This document shows, piece after piece, positions 17,702-27,390 of a stretch of 38,330 nucleotides of DNA. The notes beneath the pieces are model-generated. The model did no database searches. It saw only the letters and a list, made by a program, of their open reading frames with translations, and was not told the origin of the DNA. The stretch is from NCBI GenBank assembly GCA_900552795.1, contig USBB01000025.1:1-38330 (forward strand), given 5' to 3'. This DNA is from an uncultured Eubacterium sp. GTDB taxonomy: Bacteria > Bacillota > Clostridia > Lachnospirales > Lachnospiraceae. The translations under genes were made by a program, and so were the position numbers. Positions within the stretch are counted from its first letter, which is position 1. The number at the start of each line of letters is the position of its first letter.

Positions 17702-18904
17702 ATGCATAAGGAAAGTGAAATAGAAATAGAGGTGCTACCAGCCAATGAGGGGGATTGTATATTAATCAAAGCTGTAAAAGAAGATATACATATACTCATA
17801 GATGGTGGAACAGCTGAGACATATAGGAATTATTTAAGAGCTCGTTTGAATCAATTAAGAAACGAAGGAAAGAAAATTGATTTATTAATTGTTACACATA
17901 TTGATAATGATCATATAGGTGGAATAATTGAGCTTCTTAAGGAAAATGGCACAAATACAAATCCTAAAATCATTAGAATTGATAATATATGGCATAATAG
18001 TTACAGGCATTTACAGATTAAGAAAAAACAGGTCTTAGGAAAAGCCGAAAAAAATATATTAGATAAGATTATTTATAATGGAGAAGTTTCTTTGAATTAT
18101 AGCTCCGGTAATAATAGTGCAATTAGTGCGAGACAGGGAACAACACTTGCAGGGCTAATATTTCAAGGTGGTTATCATTGGAATGAACAATTTGATGAAC
18201 AGGCCGTCATGAATAATGGAATATATTATCAATTTGGGAAAGAGTGTTTTGTAACTGTATTAAAACCTAACATTTCTGATTTGGAGAGACTTGGCAATAA
18301 GTGGAAGAGAGACTTAAAAAAATCGAAATATTCATTTGTATTTTCGGAAGATAAGATATTTGATGACGCTTTTGAATACTATTTCCGCTGTATGCCAACA
18401 GATGTAAAAGGAAATTATGAAAAGATAAGTTATTCGAATCAAAATATACAGGAGAAGACTATTGAAGAAATATCAGGAGAACCGGTAAGTATAGATAATT
18501 CTGTTACAAATAGATCCTCTATTTCAATAATAATTAAATACAAAAATAGAAAGCTCTTGTTTTTAGCGGATAATATAGCTGATGGTATTCTAGAGTATTT
18601 ATCACCGGAAGACAGAGCGTTTTCATTAGTAAAATTATCTCATCATGGATCTGTAAATAATATTAGTAATAAATTCATTGAATATATAGAGTCAGATACA
18701 TATGTGGTTTCAACAAGCTCAGAAAAGTATGATCATCCCGATATAGAAACATTGGCAAAGATAGCATGTAAGGGAACAGAGTATGTTAAGAGAATATATT
18801 TCAATTACAAAATTGATAAAGTTGCAGAATTCGAAAAGAAAATTTACGGAATGAATGATATAGAGTTCGTTTATTTAGGGGAAGGGCAGAAAATATATCT
18901 GTAG
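17702..18904 (+). CDS. MBL-fold hydrolase (ComEC-like type) of a protease-linked cassette
   Basis: About 400 residues with a metallo-beta-lactamase fold of the ComEC/Rec2 subtype. The features are L-P-A-N-E-G-D-C-I-L-I early, I-D-G-G-T, metal-binding T-H66-I-D68-N-D70-H71-I-G-G, a later A-D-N and K-L-S-H-H-G-S, and a final histidine in Y-D-H-P. These enzymes are metal-dependent nucleases or phosphodiesterases. The start is ATG 17702, six bases after AGGGGA; an in-frame ATG at 17678 has its ribosome site too close. The large trypsin-like gene follows 13 bases after the stop, so this is a two-gene operon. MBL and trypsin-like genes are known to be linked in bacterial conflict loci, including some NLR-like (Avs) systems. 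The substrate is unknown. Confidence 0.85.
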   Translation: MHKESEIEIEVLPANEGDCILIKAVKEDIHILIDGGTAETYRNYLRARLNQLRNEGKKIDLLIVTHIDNDHIGGIIELLKENGTNTNPKIIRIDNIWHNSYRHLQIKKKQVLGKAEKNILDKIIYNGEVSLNYSSGNNSAISARQGTTLAGLIFQGGYHWNEQFDEQAVMNNGIYYQFGKECFVTVLKPNISDLERLGNKWKRDLKKSKYSFVFSEDKIFDDAFEYYFRCMPTDVKGNYEKISYSNQNIQEKTIEEISGEPVSIDNSVTNRSSISIIIKYKNRKLLFLADNIADGILEYLSPEDRAFSLVKLSHHGSVNNISNKFIEYIESDTYVVSTSSEKYDHPDIETLAKIACKGTEYVKRIYFNYKIDKVAEFEKKIYGMNDIEFVYLGEGQKIYL

Positions 18905-18917
18905 AAGGTGAATTGAA

Positions 18918-21900
18918 ATGGATTATTTAAAAGCTGCTGTAGCAATGCTTATTTGTGGAAAAGAACAAGGTACAGCATTTCTGGTTAGCAATACATTAGC
19001 ACTGACAATGACACATTGTGTTACAGATGCAATTGAAAATGGAGAGGATATAATCCTTGCCTTTAAAAATATTCCGGGTCAGGATGAAATAAATATAAAG
19101 GCATCTATTGTACCATATGAAGAAGATTATCCTGTATCAGTTCTAAGAATAGATAATGAAATTCCAACTGAACCATTGGGTATATCTTGTTGTGAAGATC
19201 ACATTAGAAAGAAAGAAGAACTTATGGCATATGGATATCCTCACGTAAAGGGGCAAGAGGGTTATCCTATTGATACATTTATAAATGACTATCTGAGTGA
19301 AAATGTAATAAATGAGGGTGATGTGACATTAGTAATCGACCCTAAAATTCGATTAGAAAACTATTCAGGAATGTCCGGAAGTCCAGTTGTTTATAGAAAT
19401 AATGTGATAGGAATACTGATTGAGCAGGGAATAGAATCGATAGGTAATAATCAAAAAGCTGTTGATGTGAAAATGGTTAGTATTAAAAGAATACAAAAGC
19501 TGCTTGATAATGCTGGAATTTTGTATTCATCGATAAAGTATGCAGAAATGCAAGATGAAATAGGCAAGCTGCAGCAACCAAAGTCGTATCATGAAGGTAA
19601 TTGTTTTTATAACGAACAGAAAAAGAATTACAAGGAAAATTATGCAGCGAGTTATTGTGAATTAGATAGTGCTATTGAAGATTATGAAAAATCAATTGAA
19701 AGCCAGTTGAAGAGTATTTGCTCAATTAAGAATAAGGGCAATATAAAAAAAGCCTGGGATGAATTACGAAATCTGACAACGATGGTGCGGGGAAGTAAAA
19801 GTAAACCATCAAAAATACTATCACGTTTATATTATTTACAGGCATGCTGGTATATTGATGATTATGAAGACAGTGGTAATGCACAAAAATATATCAAGAA
19901 AGCTCTTGAAATTACGCCTGATTATGATTGCAGAAATTATAATGCTAAGAAACTCTTCTTGGAGGGAAATGTCGTTGAAGTCAAGAAAGTGCTTTATCCT
20001 ATTGATAGCACATCTATATTAAATACATATATACAGCTATGCGTATATAATAGGGAAATTGAAGATGCATATGAAGTTTTTGAAAACAAAAAGGACTTGG
20101 CTAATGATGGAACCTACTATTTGATGTCCTTAATATGTATATTAGATGGAGATTATGCATTGGCGCGTCAGTATATGGAGAAGGCAAATAAAGAAACTAA
20201 GGATATACCACTCCATATTATGATGGAAGGTGTGATTATGTATTGGGAGCTGCTTCCATCGAATATGATATATGGTGATAGTGTGCTTCCTTCCTTGTAT
20301 GTTAATTCAATGCTTTTGCTAAATAATGAATCGAAGCAAAAATTAAATGAAATAGTGTCTTTATATCAAAAAGCATATGATCTTGCTGAAAAGGCAGAAA
20401 ACATGGAGTTACAGAAACAGATTTTAGTTGTATGGCTCAATACGCTTTCAATATCCGATGAATATAGAGAAGAAGGTTATAAAATTGCTTTTAAACTAAT
20501 GGAATTAGAACCATATGAGTGTCAGGCAGTTATTTATTTTTGTGCTACAGGAAAAGAAATACCGCTTGGAAAAGATTTTGATCCGACAAAGATTGTACAA
20601 AAAAAGGGAAACAATATAGGCTCAATGATTTCTTGTGTGTATCTGTTCATGAACCAAAATGACTATGAATCTGCATATAAAAAGCTAAAAGAGTATCGTT
20701 TTAAATTTGAAGAGATGCATATGATGAGTCATTGGTTTGATTTGGCAGTACGTTGTTGCAGTAATCCGAAACAGTTGAATCAGATACAGGATAGTTTAGA
20801 TGACTTCGACATTGATTTAACTGCAAAAGAGCGAATTAAAGGAATGATTTTAGAGGCTCTTGGAGAAAATGAAAAGCTTATAGATTATGCATCGGCATTA
20901 TATAAGAAAACAAAGAAGGAAATAGATCTGGTAAATCTGATTAGTTGTTATGAAAAGAACAGGGATTGGAAGAATGCCGAATATTATTGTAACAATTGGT
21001 TGGAAAAATTTAATAATCCTATTGCGAACATAAAAATAGTAAGATGTCTTGCATTACAAAACAGACAGGAAGACTGCTTGAATAAGGTATGCGAGATTAG
21101 AAATTCCGGGCAGGAAGAGTGTCTTACAAAAGAGGTTTTATTCTATGAAATTCAAGCTCTTAAAATTTTAGGAAAATATAATGAAGCGATAGAAAAAGGT
21201 GAAGATTTATGGAGTAAAGAAGTGTCTCCACAAGTACTGTTTTTGCTGGCGGAGTGTTATTATTTAAATGTTCAGGAACAAGAGGCAATTTATACTTTGA
21301 GAGATGGAATAAAAAAGGGTATAAGAAATGTTCAGGTGTATCAGATGTATGCGGAATACACTAAAAGAAGTAGTCCGGCCGAGTGTGAGAAATATGTAAA
21401 AAAAGCGTTGATACAATCGGATAACGATCCTAATGTAATGATGTGGGCCATGAATCTCCTTTATTCAATCGGAAAGAGTGACAGTGCATCTGAATTATTA
21501 GTCAAACTACAGTCTTTAGATAAAGTGGATTGCTTTAAAACATTGACTTTTAAAGAAGCTAAGGAATTAATGGATAAAGCTGAGGAAGAAACCAAAAAAC
21601 GATATGAAATGTACATGAATTGTAAATTTCCATATCACTTATTCTTTGATCAATCGGGGAATGCTAGTTATACATTGTATTGCCATCAGCTGTGGAGAAA
21701 CAATATTGATAGTTCAATAAGAAAGCAACTGTTATTAACAACATATGGGGGACATAGAGCATCGGTTGAGGAAATAAAGAAAACAATGGGACAAGCAATA
21801 ACGGTTGATTTTTCTTCGTTAATCCATATGAAGCACTTTGATATATTAGATGACGTTAAATCGTGTTGGAACAAAATAATTATATCTGGGAATATTAGCA

Positions 21901-24734
21901 ATATTATTGCTTCAGAACAAAATAAATGTTCTCCGAACCAACCGGATGTGTTATATGCAAAGAAAAAAATGGTGGATGTATGGAAAAGAAGAACGCTTAA
22001 TTATATTGAATTACCTTCGCAAAATGATCTTAAAAAATGGTATGAAACTGGAATTAGTATGGGGGATATTGCACCTTATGAGCTGGCAAAAATTAATAAC
22101 TTGGTTTTGGTCTCTGATAATTTCATATCTGACTTATTAGAAGAGTCATATAAAATAACAGACGAAATGCGAAATAGTGTTATTTCGACTTATGAATTAT
22201 TAACCATTTTAGAAAAAAGAGGAGATATTAATAGCGAATTTAAAAATAAATACAGAGGGGACAGAAAAACAAGGAAAGAAAGTGAATTAATTGATACACT
22301 TGTTGACTATGATGGGAAAATACCTATTTTAGTTGATGAGAATTTCTTGCGTGAAATATACGAAATGGATGGGGTGTCAATTATTTCACAAAAATGTAAT
22401 GTTTATACAAATAGTAATATTTTTTACAATATAGAAAATGAAATGGAGCAAGTAAAGGTTGCGAGGGAGGCTTATGTTTTTTTAGAAGCTTTAAAAAATG
22501 ATATTAAAGATTATAAAGAATCCGGAAATATTGGTTACTACGGCTTTTATGAAAATGATAATAAAAGGAAGAGGGGGATACTTACTAATGATTTTATGGA
22601 TTTATTTTACCATGCATCCTTAAATAAGCATATACTTGTTTGCGATGATAGATGGACAGGTAGTTACAGTAATTTGGGTGATTGTTTAATCTACTCTGTT
22701 GTTGATATTGTAGAGATGTTGCATGAGCAGAGAGTTATTTCGGATGAGAAGTATATTAATATTATTACACAAATGTTTAGTGAAGGATACGCGTATATTG
22801 TTCCACCATTTGAATATGTAAAATTGTTATTAGAACAGGTGTCTGATGGAAAGGAGGTTAGTCAGGAGATCCCGGAAGAACTTTCTATAATGTGTGATTA
22901 TTTGGTTTATATTACAGCATCAGAAAGTAAATTAAATGATGAAATTTTACATCAGGGTTTATTGCCGGAATCTGTCGGATACATGAATAACCTGCAAAGA
23001 GTATTAATTAAGCTCATGAAATATGTGTGGTGTACTGAACGAAGCGGGTTATGGAAATGTCAGGTGTCAGACTGGTTATTAGCTAATTATTCTGTTTTTT
23101 CATATCGATCAGTGATGAACGAGAGCGTTGGCAGTAATAATCATAAGTATTATGAATTAGAGCTTTCAAATATGTTGTTTTTAGGTTTTAGCGAAATTCC
23201 GGGAAATTTATATAGAAAACAATATTATAGCTGGCTATTTAACTGGTTTAGTAAAAACAGTCAATGGAAAAATGGCTTAGAAGATAGGGTGATACAATCG
23301 TTGGTTGATATTATATGTGAAGTAGATAGACATGAAAAAGATAGTCCTTATAATGATATTGGGATTGGAATTTTAGTTTTATCTGGAACAGATGATATGC
23401 CGGAATACTATAGAGAATTGATCAGGAAAAATGCATCAATAGCACAAATAATAGATAGATTTGAGGATAATTATGTCTATTTAGGAGAAAAAGAATTTAT
23501 TACACTAAAAGATTTTAATAAATGGCTTGAGGATGCAATTAAACACGGAATTAATTGTAGTATAATAAGAACTGACGAAATAACAAAGAGAAATTATACA
23601 ATAACCTTCATTGTAAATGAACTGTTTCATCAAGGATTTAAGCTTGAATACATTGATAATACTAAAAATAAGAGAATACATTACTTTAGAATTGATAAAG
23701 CAATGTTATGCAGCCAAGAGACTTTATTGAGAACAAAGGGATTACTTGATCTAAGCGATTATATTACAGATTCAGATATGAAAAAATATCAGATATGTCT
23801 AAATCGTGATAATTGGGAAGAGACAACAGAAAAGATTGTATCAGGAATCAAAGCGAGAGAAGATTATATAGTATATATCATTCGTTATATGTTGGAAAAT
23901 GAAATTAAGATGTTTTCCATAGAAGATTTATTTCCAAATAGCACTGAATTATATGAGAATGTACTGGCGAATAATTCAGAGGATGATGTATTTACAAGGG
24001 CAAATCAATGGCAGCAAAATAGAGATAAAACGGTCGTTAATATATTTCGGCAATTGATTATTTTTATATACAATGCTCTTAGAAAGAGTGAGATCTATTC
24101 GGATTTTGCAGAAAAAGATTCTTTTGTTGTTGCAAATTATTTTGCAGATATTGTATTAACACAAATTACTCAATCAAAGGAAAGTAAGGGAATAAAGTAT
24201 ACTTTACAGGAATTGTCCGACTGGTTGTTACAGCTAAATGATAGTAAAGGATTCATTGATAATTTTAATAACAATGCACTCTCACAAGAAGAAAGAGATG
24301 TGATAGAACAAGAGATAACTGAATATTTTAGCTCAACTGATGTACAACATGCAGGTGGTAGTCAAATTGTAAGTATTTGCGAAAAGATGTATTTTTTTGA
24401 GGGCAAAGATTTACAAACGTATTTATCATTAATAAAAGAATGGATAATAGAACACTGTAAAACGGAAAAAGAAGGATTAGATGAGGAAAACAATCTGCTA
24501 CGTGTTATGGTGTATTTTGCGTATATTGTAAATAAAGAAAAGCCGGATCAAATTATCGATAGTTTTCTCGATTTATGGGAGGAAATCCTAAATCAGGGTA
24601 TACATATTGAATTGTCAAGAAGCTCGATGTATATACTGAGAGGATATATTACGAGTTTTAGTTTCTCTCAGGGAATAAGGATGAGAAAAATTGTTGAAAG
24701 AATAAGTTTACAGATGGCAATTAACGAAAATTGA
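18918..24734 (+). CDS. giant trypsin-like protease - TPR - PIN-like protein
   Basis: 1938 residues. Residues 1-215 are a chymotrypsin-fold serine protease with a triad of H33 (M-T-H-C-V), probably D70 (D-Y-P-V-S-V-L) and S153 (S-G-M-S-G-S-P). No signal peptide is present, so it acts inside the cell. Residues about 250-940 are TPR-like helical repeats (A-L-E-I-T-P-D-Y type units). Around 955-1080 and 1125-1300 two stretches look PIN-like: V-D964-F-S-S-L-I-H with L-V-S-D1067-N, and I-L-V-D-E-N with L-V-C-D1243-D-R-W-T-G. The rest is helical and unrecognised. I see no Walker A motif, so this is not an ordinary STAND ATPase. The gene is 13 bases after the MBL gene, with GAAGGTGA as ribosome site. 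Model: TPRs sense, the protease and nuclease act. The protease call is strong; PIN is an inference. Confidence 0.78.
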   Translation: MDYLKAAVAMLICGKEQGTAFLVSNTLALTMTHCVTDAIENGEDIILAFKNIPGQDEINIKASIVPYEEDYPVSVLRIDNEIPTEPLGISCCEDHIRKKEELMAYGYPHVKGQEGYPIDTFINDYLSENVINEGDVTLVIDPKIRLENYSGMSGSPVVYRNNVIGILIEQGIESIGNNQKAVDVKMVSIKRIQKLLDNAGILYSSIKYAEMQDEIGKLQQPKSYHEGNCFYNEQKKNYKENYAASYCELDSAIEDYEKSIESQLKSICSIKNKGNIKKAWDELRNLTTMVRGSKSKPSKILSRLYYLQACWYIDDYEDSGNAQKYIKKALEITPDYDCRNYNAKKLFLEGNVVEVKKVLYPIDSTSILNTYIQLCVYNREIEDAYEVFENKKDLANDGTYYLMSLICILDGDYALARQYMEKANKETKDIPLHIMMEGVIMYWELLPSNMIYGDSVLPSLYVNSMLLLNNESKQKLNEIVSLYQKAYDLAEKAENMELQKQILVVWLNTLSISDEYREEGYKIAFKLMELEPYECQAVIYFCATGKEIPLGKDFDPTKIVQKKGNNIGSMISCVYLFMNQNDYESAYKKLKEYRFKFEEMHMMSHWFDLAVRCCSNPKQLNQIQDSLDDFDIDLTAKERIKGMILEALGENEKLIDYASALYKKTKKEIDLVNLISCYEKNRDWKNAEYYCNNWLEKFNNPIANIKIVRCLALQNRQEDCLNKVCEIRNSGQEECLTKEVLFYEIQALKILGKYNEAIEKGEDLWSKEVSPQVLFLLAECYYLNVQEQEAIYTLRDGIKKGIRNVQVYQMYAEYTKRSSPAECEKYVKKALIQSDNDPNVMMWAMNLLYSIGKSDSASELLVKLQSLDKVDCFKTLTFKEAKELMDKAEEETKKRYEMYMNCKFPYHLFFDQSGNASYTLYCHQLWRNNIDSSIRKQLLLTTYGGHRASVEEIKKTMGQAITVDFSSLIHMKHFDILDDVKSCWNKIIISGNISNIIASEQNKCSPNQPDVLYAKKKMVDVWKRRTLNYIELPSQNDLKKWYETGISMGDIAPYELAKINNLVLVSDNFISDLLEESYKITDEMRNSVISTYELLTILEKRGDINSEFKNKYRGDRKTRKESELIDTLVDYDGKIPILVDENFLREIYEMDGVSIISQKCNVYTNSNIFYNIENEMEQVKVAREAYVFLEALKNDIKDYKESGNIGYYGFYENDNKRKRGILTNDFMDLFYHASLNKHILVCDDRWTGSYSNLGDCLIYSVVDIVEMLHEQRVISDEKYINIITQMFSEGYAYIVPPFEYVKLLLEQVSDGKEVSQEIPEELSIMCDYLVYITASESKLNDEILHQGLLPESVGYMNNLQRVLIKLMKYVWCTERSGLWKCQVSDWLLANYSVFSYRSVMNESVGSNNHKYYELELSNMLFLGFSEIPGNLYRKQYYSWLFNWFSKNSQWKNGLEDRVIQSLVDIICEVDRHEKDSPYNDIGIGILVLSGTDDMPEYYRELIRKNASIAQIIDRFEDNYVYLGEKEFITLKDFNKWLEDAIKHGINCSIIRTDEITKRNYTITFIVNELFHQGFKLEYIDNTKNKRIHYFRIDKAMLCSQETLLRTKGLLDLSDYITDSDMKKYQICLNRDNWEETTEKIVSGIKAREDYIVYIIRYMLENEIKMFSIEDLFPNSTELYENVLANNSEDDVFTRANQWQQNRDKTVVNIFRQLIIFIYNALRKSEIYSDFAEKDSFVVANYFADIVLTQITQSKESKGIKYTLQELSDWLLQLNDSKGFIDNFNNNALSQEERDVIEQEITEYFSSTDVQHAGGSQIVSICEKMYFFEGKDLQTYLSLIKEWIIEHCKTEKEGLDEENNLLRVMVYFAYIVNKEKPDQIIDSFLDLWEEILNQGIHIELSRSSMYILRGYITSFSFSQGIRMRKIVERISLQMAINEN

Positions 24735-24817
24735 TACACAACATGGAATTGAAATGGCATTATCAATTTGGGCTAAAGTCTTATTGAATATAAGAAGGGG
24801 GATTGCTAGAAAAATAA

Positions 24818-24988
24818 CGACTTTATGGAAAGGAGCCATGGAACAGTTGTGGGTTAAGAGCGATGCCGGTTGATAATTATCTGGTATTCTATATCCTAGA
24901 TAAGGACCTGTGTATGGTAGCTGTTATTCGTGTTATGTATGAAGAAGTGAATGTCGAAAACCACCTTAATAATCACATGGTAATATAA
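24818..24988 (+). pseudogene. 5'-truncated ParE-type toxin remnant
   Basis: The frame reads R-L-Y-G-K-E-P-W-N-S-C-G-L-R-A-M-P-V-D-N then Y-L-V-F-Y, and ends V-I-R-V-M-Y-E-E-V-N-V-E-N. This aligns along its whole length with the C-terminal half of the intact toxin at 30-368. The start is missing and an in-frame TAA lies immediately upstream. It sits in the 579-base gap between the trypsin-like gene and the dGTPase. The rest of that gap (24989-25200) shows no gene; a GGAAAATCAAATTTTTTGAG-like stretch near 25038 resembles sequence near 32025 and may be an old element end. Confidence 0.75.
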
Positions 24989-25204
24989 ACAGAATAATTA
25001 TAACAGTGTAATCAAAATAAAATGTCCGCCCTATTTAGGAAAATCAAATTTTTTGAGAGACAGACGTTATATCAGACCCTTTTGTGTTTGGTTTATTTTG
25101 TACTCTTCAGGATATGAGGATGATTTTTTTCTTGTTCATCATTTGTCCTCTTGGTCAGAAGATACTAATTATATAATAGTATTTATTTTTGATTGAAAAA
25201 GTGA

Positions 25205-25252
25205 TATTATTTTAATAATAGTATAGGCTATGACAATAATAATTTGTCATAG
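25205..25252. repeat. two adjacent inverted repeats upstream of the dGTPase
   Basis: TATTATT-TT-AATAATA (25205-25220) is a palindrome. CTATGACAA / TTGTCATAG (25228-25236 and 25244-25252) is a perfect 9-bp stem with a seven-base loop. There is no T run, so neither is a terminator. They lie 62-109 bases before the dGTPase ATG, where an operator or leader structure is plausible; no clear -35/-10 pair stands out. Confidence 0.5.
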
Positions 25253-25313
25253 AATTAGATATTTATTCAACAATATCAATCAATAGATTGATGATTTATG
25301 GGAGGTATTACTT

Positions 25314-26624
25314 ATGTCTGATAAAGGATTGTCTATATTTGAGCAAGAGGCTCCAAAAATAAAGGAAAATTTTTTGGAACCTTTAGAAAAGAATGAGAAA
25401 TTACAACAGAGATTTCATGATGAAAATGTAAATAGAAAACGTTTTGATGGCGAGTATCAGAGAGATTTTACAAGAATATTATATGCATCTGCATTTAGAA
25501 GATTACAAGGGAAAATGCAACTTTTTGCAATACAGTCAGATCAGTTCATAAGAAATAGATTGACGCATAGTTTGGAGGTTGCGCAAATTGCCAGATCAAT
25601 TGCTACAAAAATAGGATATGACAAGACTGATATTTATGTGGTTGAAGCATGTGCACTGGCGCATGATATTGGTAATCCCCCTTTTGGACATGCAGGAGAA
25701 AGACATCTAAATAAAATATGTAAGGAATTTGGTGGATTTGAAGGTAATGCACAAACTTTTAGAATACTTACAACGATTGAGCAAAAAAGAAATGAATTTC
25801 AAGGATTAAATCTTACATATAGAACACTCCTTGGAGTGTTGAAGTATTATAATATGTTTGATCCTGAAAATTCTTCTAATCAAAAATTTATCTATGAAGA
25901 GGATTATAAGTTAGTTGAATCTATTGTTGATAATACTGGAGTAGTATTAAGAACTTTGGATGTTCAAATTGTTGACCTGGCTGATGAGATTGCTTACGCA
26001 GCACACGATTTGGAGGACGGATTAAGAACAGGGAATTTTACAGCTGAAGATATTTTACATGATTTTTATCGCAAGGTCAAAAATAAAAAATGTAAAGAAA
26101 AGCTTGAGGAGATATTAAATGGGAGTAGGGAAAAAGCAGGCTTTAAAAAGAAAAATGTAAGTTCATCAGAGTTTAATAAATTATACCAGAAGGAAATATC
26201 ATCATGTATTATAAATACATTGATTAATGATATAGGAATTGTTGATTTATCGGAAGAGGAAAAAGAAAAAAGAGGAACAAAGGCAAAGCAGGAAATTGGT
26301 TTTGTTAATTATAAAGAACTTGCCTCGGGATTAAAATCTGTTATATATGATTGTGCCATAAGAAGAGATGGTGTGAAATTTTATGAAGATAATGGAAATG
26401 CAATGATATCATGGCTGTATGATTTTTACTTGAATAATAGTGATTATTTGCCACCAGAGTATAGATATAATACAATTGTTGAGCAGTTTTATAAAAATAA
26501 GGATAATATTCCCAATGCAGTAAATCAGGAAAGACTGATAGTTGATTATTTAGCAGGTATGATGGATGAATATGTAAAGACTACTTATAACCATTTAAAG
26601 AGTTTAGAAGAAAGTAAAAAGTGA
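25314..26624 (+). CDS. dgt: dGTP triphosphohydrolase (HD domain)
   Basis: This 436-residue enzyme hydrolyses dNTPs (classically dGTP) to nucleoside and triphosphate. The HD-domain metal site is visible: R-L-T-H85-S-L-E, A-H117-D118-I-G-N-P-P-F-G-H and later V-D-L-A-D-E-I-A-Y. The N-terminal Y-Q-R-D-F-T-R-I-L-Y-A-S-A-F-R-R-L-Q is the dGTPase signature. GGGAGG is eight bases before the ATG. Bacterial dGTPases can protect against phage by draining dNTPs, and this gene sits inside a defence island with an unknown 195-residue partner 40 bases downstream and a palindromic upstream region. A housekeeping role cannot be excluded by sequence alone. Confidence 0.92.
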   Translation: MSDKGLSIFEQEAPKIKENFLEPLEKNEKLQQRFHDENVNRKRFDGEYQRDFTRILYASAFRRLQGKMQLFAIQSDQFIRNRLTHSLEVAQIARSIATKIGYDKTDIYVVEACALAHDIGNPPFGHAGERHLNKICKEFGGFEGNAQTFRILTTIEQKRNEFQGLNLTYRTLLGVLKYYNMFDPENSSNQKFIYEEDYKLVESIVDNTGVVLRTLDVQIVDLADEIAYAAHDLEDGLRTGNFTAEDILHDFYRKVKNKKCKEKLEEILNGSREKAGFKKKNVSSSEFNKLYQKEISSCIINTLINDIGIVDLSEEEKEKRGTKAKQEIGFVNYKELASGLKSVIYDCAIRRDGVKFYEDNGNAMISWLYDFYLNNSDYLPPEYRYNTIVEQFYKNKDNIPNAVNQERLIVDYLAGMMDEYVKTTYNHLKSLEESKK

Positions 26625-26664
26625 AAAAGAAGAAGGCAGATAAAAAGAAGGCGGAAAGGGCGAA

Positions 26665-27252
26665 ATGAACAAATTATTAGGCTTTTATGAATTAAAAGAT
26701 TCGGTATTACCAACGATACCATGGAAGGAATTTAATAAAGAGGTAAAACTTGATTCAAATATTTTATGGACTGTTAGGTCGGCTGTGTATAGGGGTGAAG
26801 ATTTAAACCTTCCGAGAGCGGTTGGAGTTAATGCGTTAGATGCATATATGTTTGCATCAGAGCTGTATGCTAGTATGAAAAATAGAGGAATTGTTGTATA
26901 TTACCCATATTTTCTTGCTGAAAAAAGTGGAAATATTAATATTTTCATGAATAAAATTGTGATAGAAGCGGTAAAGGACGACCTTTGGAATTTAGTTACC
27001 TATTCAGATAGGGATGTTACAATTGAAGTAACTGAGAATGATATTGTATATAATGGTGATGAAAAATTTTTTTCAGAGGATGAATTAGACGAATTAATCT
27101 TGAACGCAAGGAAAGCTAAACAAATGTTTAGAGAAGACTTGCTGGAAGGAAAAAGCGCAATGCTTGAATGGAGTTTTGCTTATCCTAGCAATTTAAAAAA
27201 AGAACGAGATGGTGAAAAGTATTTAGTGTTTTATGAAGCGAGAACTGTTTGA
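26665..27252 (+). CDS. unknown protein encoded next to the dGTPase
   Basis: I do not recognise this 195-residue protein. It is soluble, acidic in its second half (F-S-E-D-E-L-D-E-L-I), and has no signal peptide, membrane segment or nucleotide-binding motif. Its middle section alternates beta-like strands (G-I-V-V-Y-Y-P-Y-F-L-A and N-I-F-M-N-K-I-V-I-E-A-V). It starts 40 bases after the dGTPase stop, with GGAAAGGG before the ATG, and the 138-base gap after it suggests the operon ends here. Position suggests an inhibitor, activator or sensor for the dGTPase. The gap to ptuA contains a short direct repeat (GAGGATAT twice) and no clear terminator. Confidence 0.7.
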   Translation: MNKLLGFYELKDSVLPTIPWKEFNKEVKLDSNILWTVRSAVYRGEDLNLPRAVGVNALDAYMFASELYASMKNRGIVVYYPYFLAEKSGNINIFMNKIVIEAVKDDLWNLVTYSDRDVTIEVTENDIVYNGDEKFFSEDELDELILNARKAKQMFREDLLEGKSAMLEWSFAYPSNLKKERDGEKYLVFYEARTV

Positions 27253-27390
27253 TGTGACTTGACTAATTTTTTTAGCAAGAGGATATCCGTAAGAGGATAT
27301 GTTTTATTAACTTAAAATCAGATGCGGTACATAAACTAAAGAATATGATCAATTTGAGGCGCAGTAAATTGTAGAAGTGAGAGGATTATT

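Noticed and set aside
25020..25060. Insertion-sequence end shared with 31960-32050
   Set aside because: Only a loose similarity in AT-rich sequence was seen by eye; no target duplication or clear terminal repeat could be defined.
27253..27390. Possible retron or ncRNA upstream of ptuA
   Set aside because: The gap is only 138 bases, has just a short GAGGATAT direct repeat and no long inverted repeat, and no reverse transcriptase gene is nearby.
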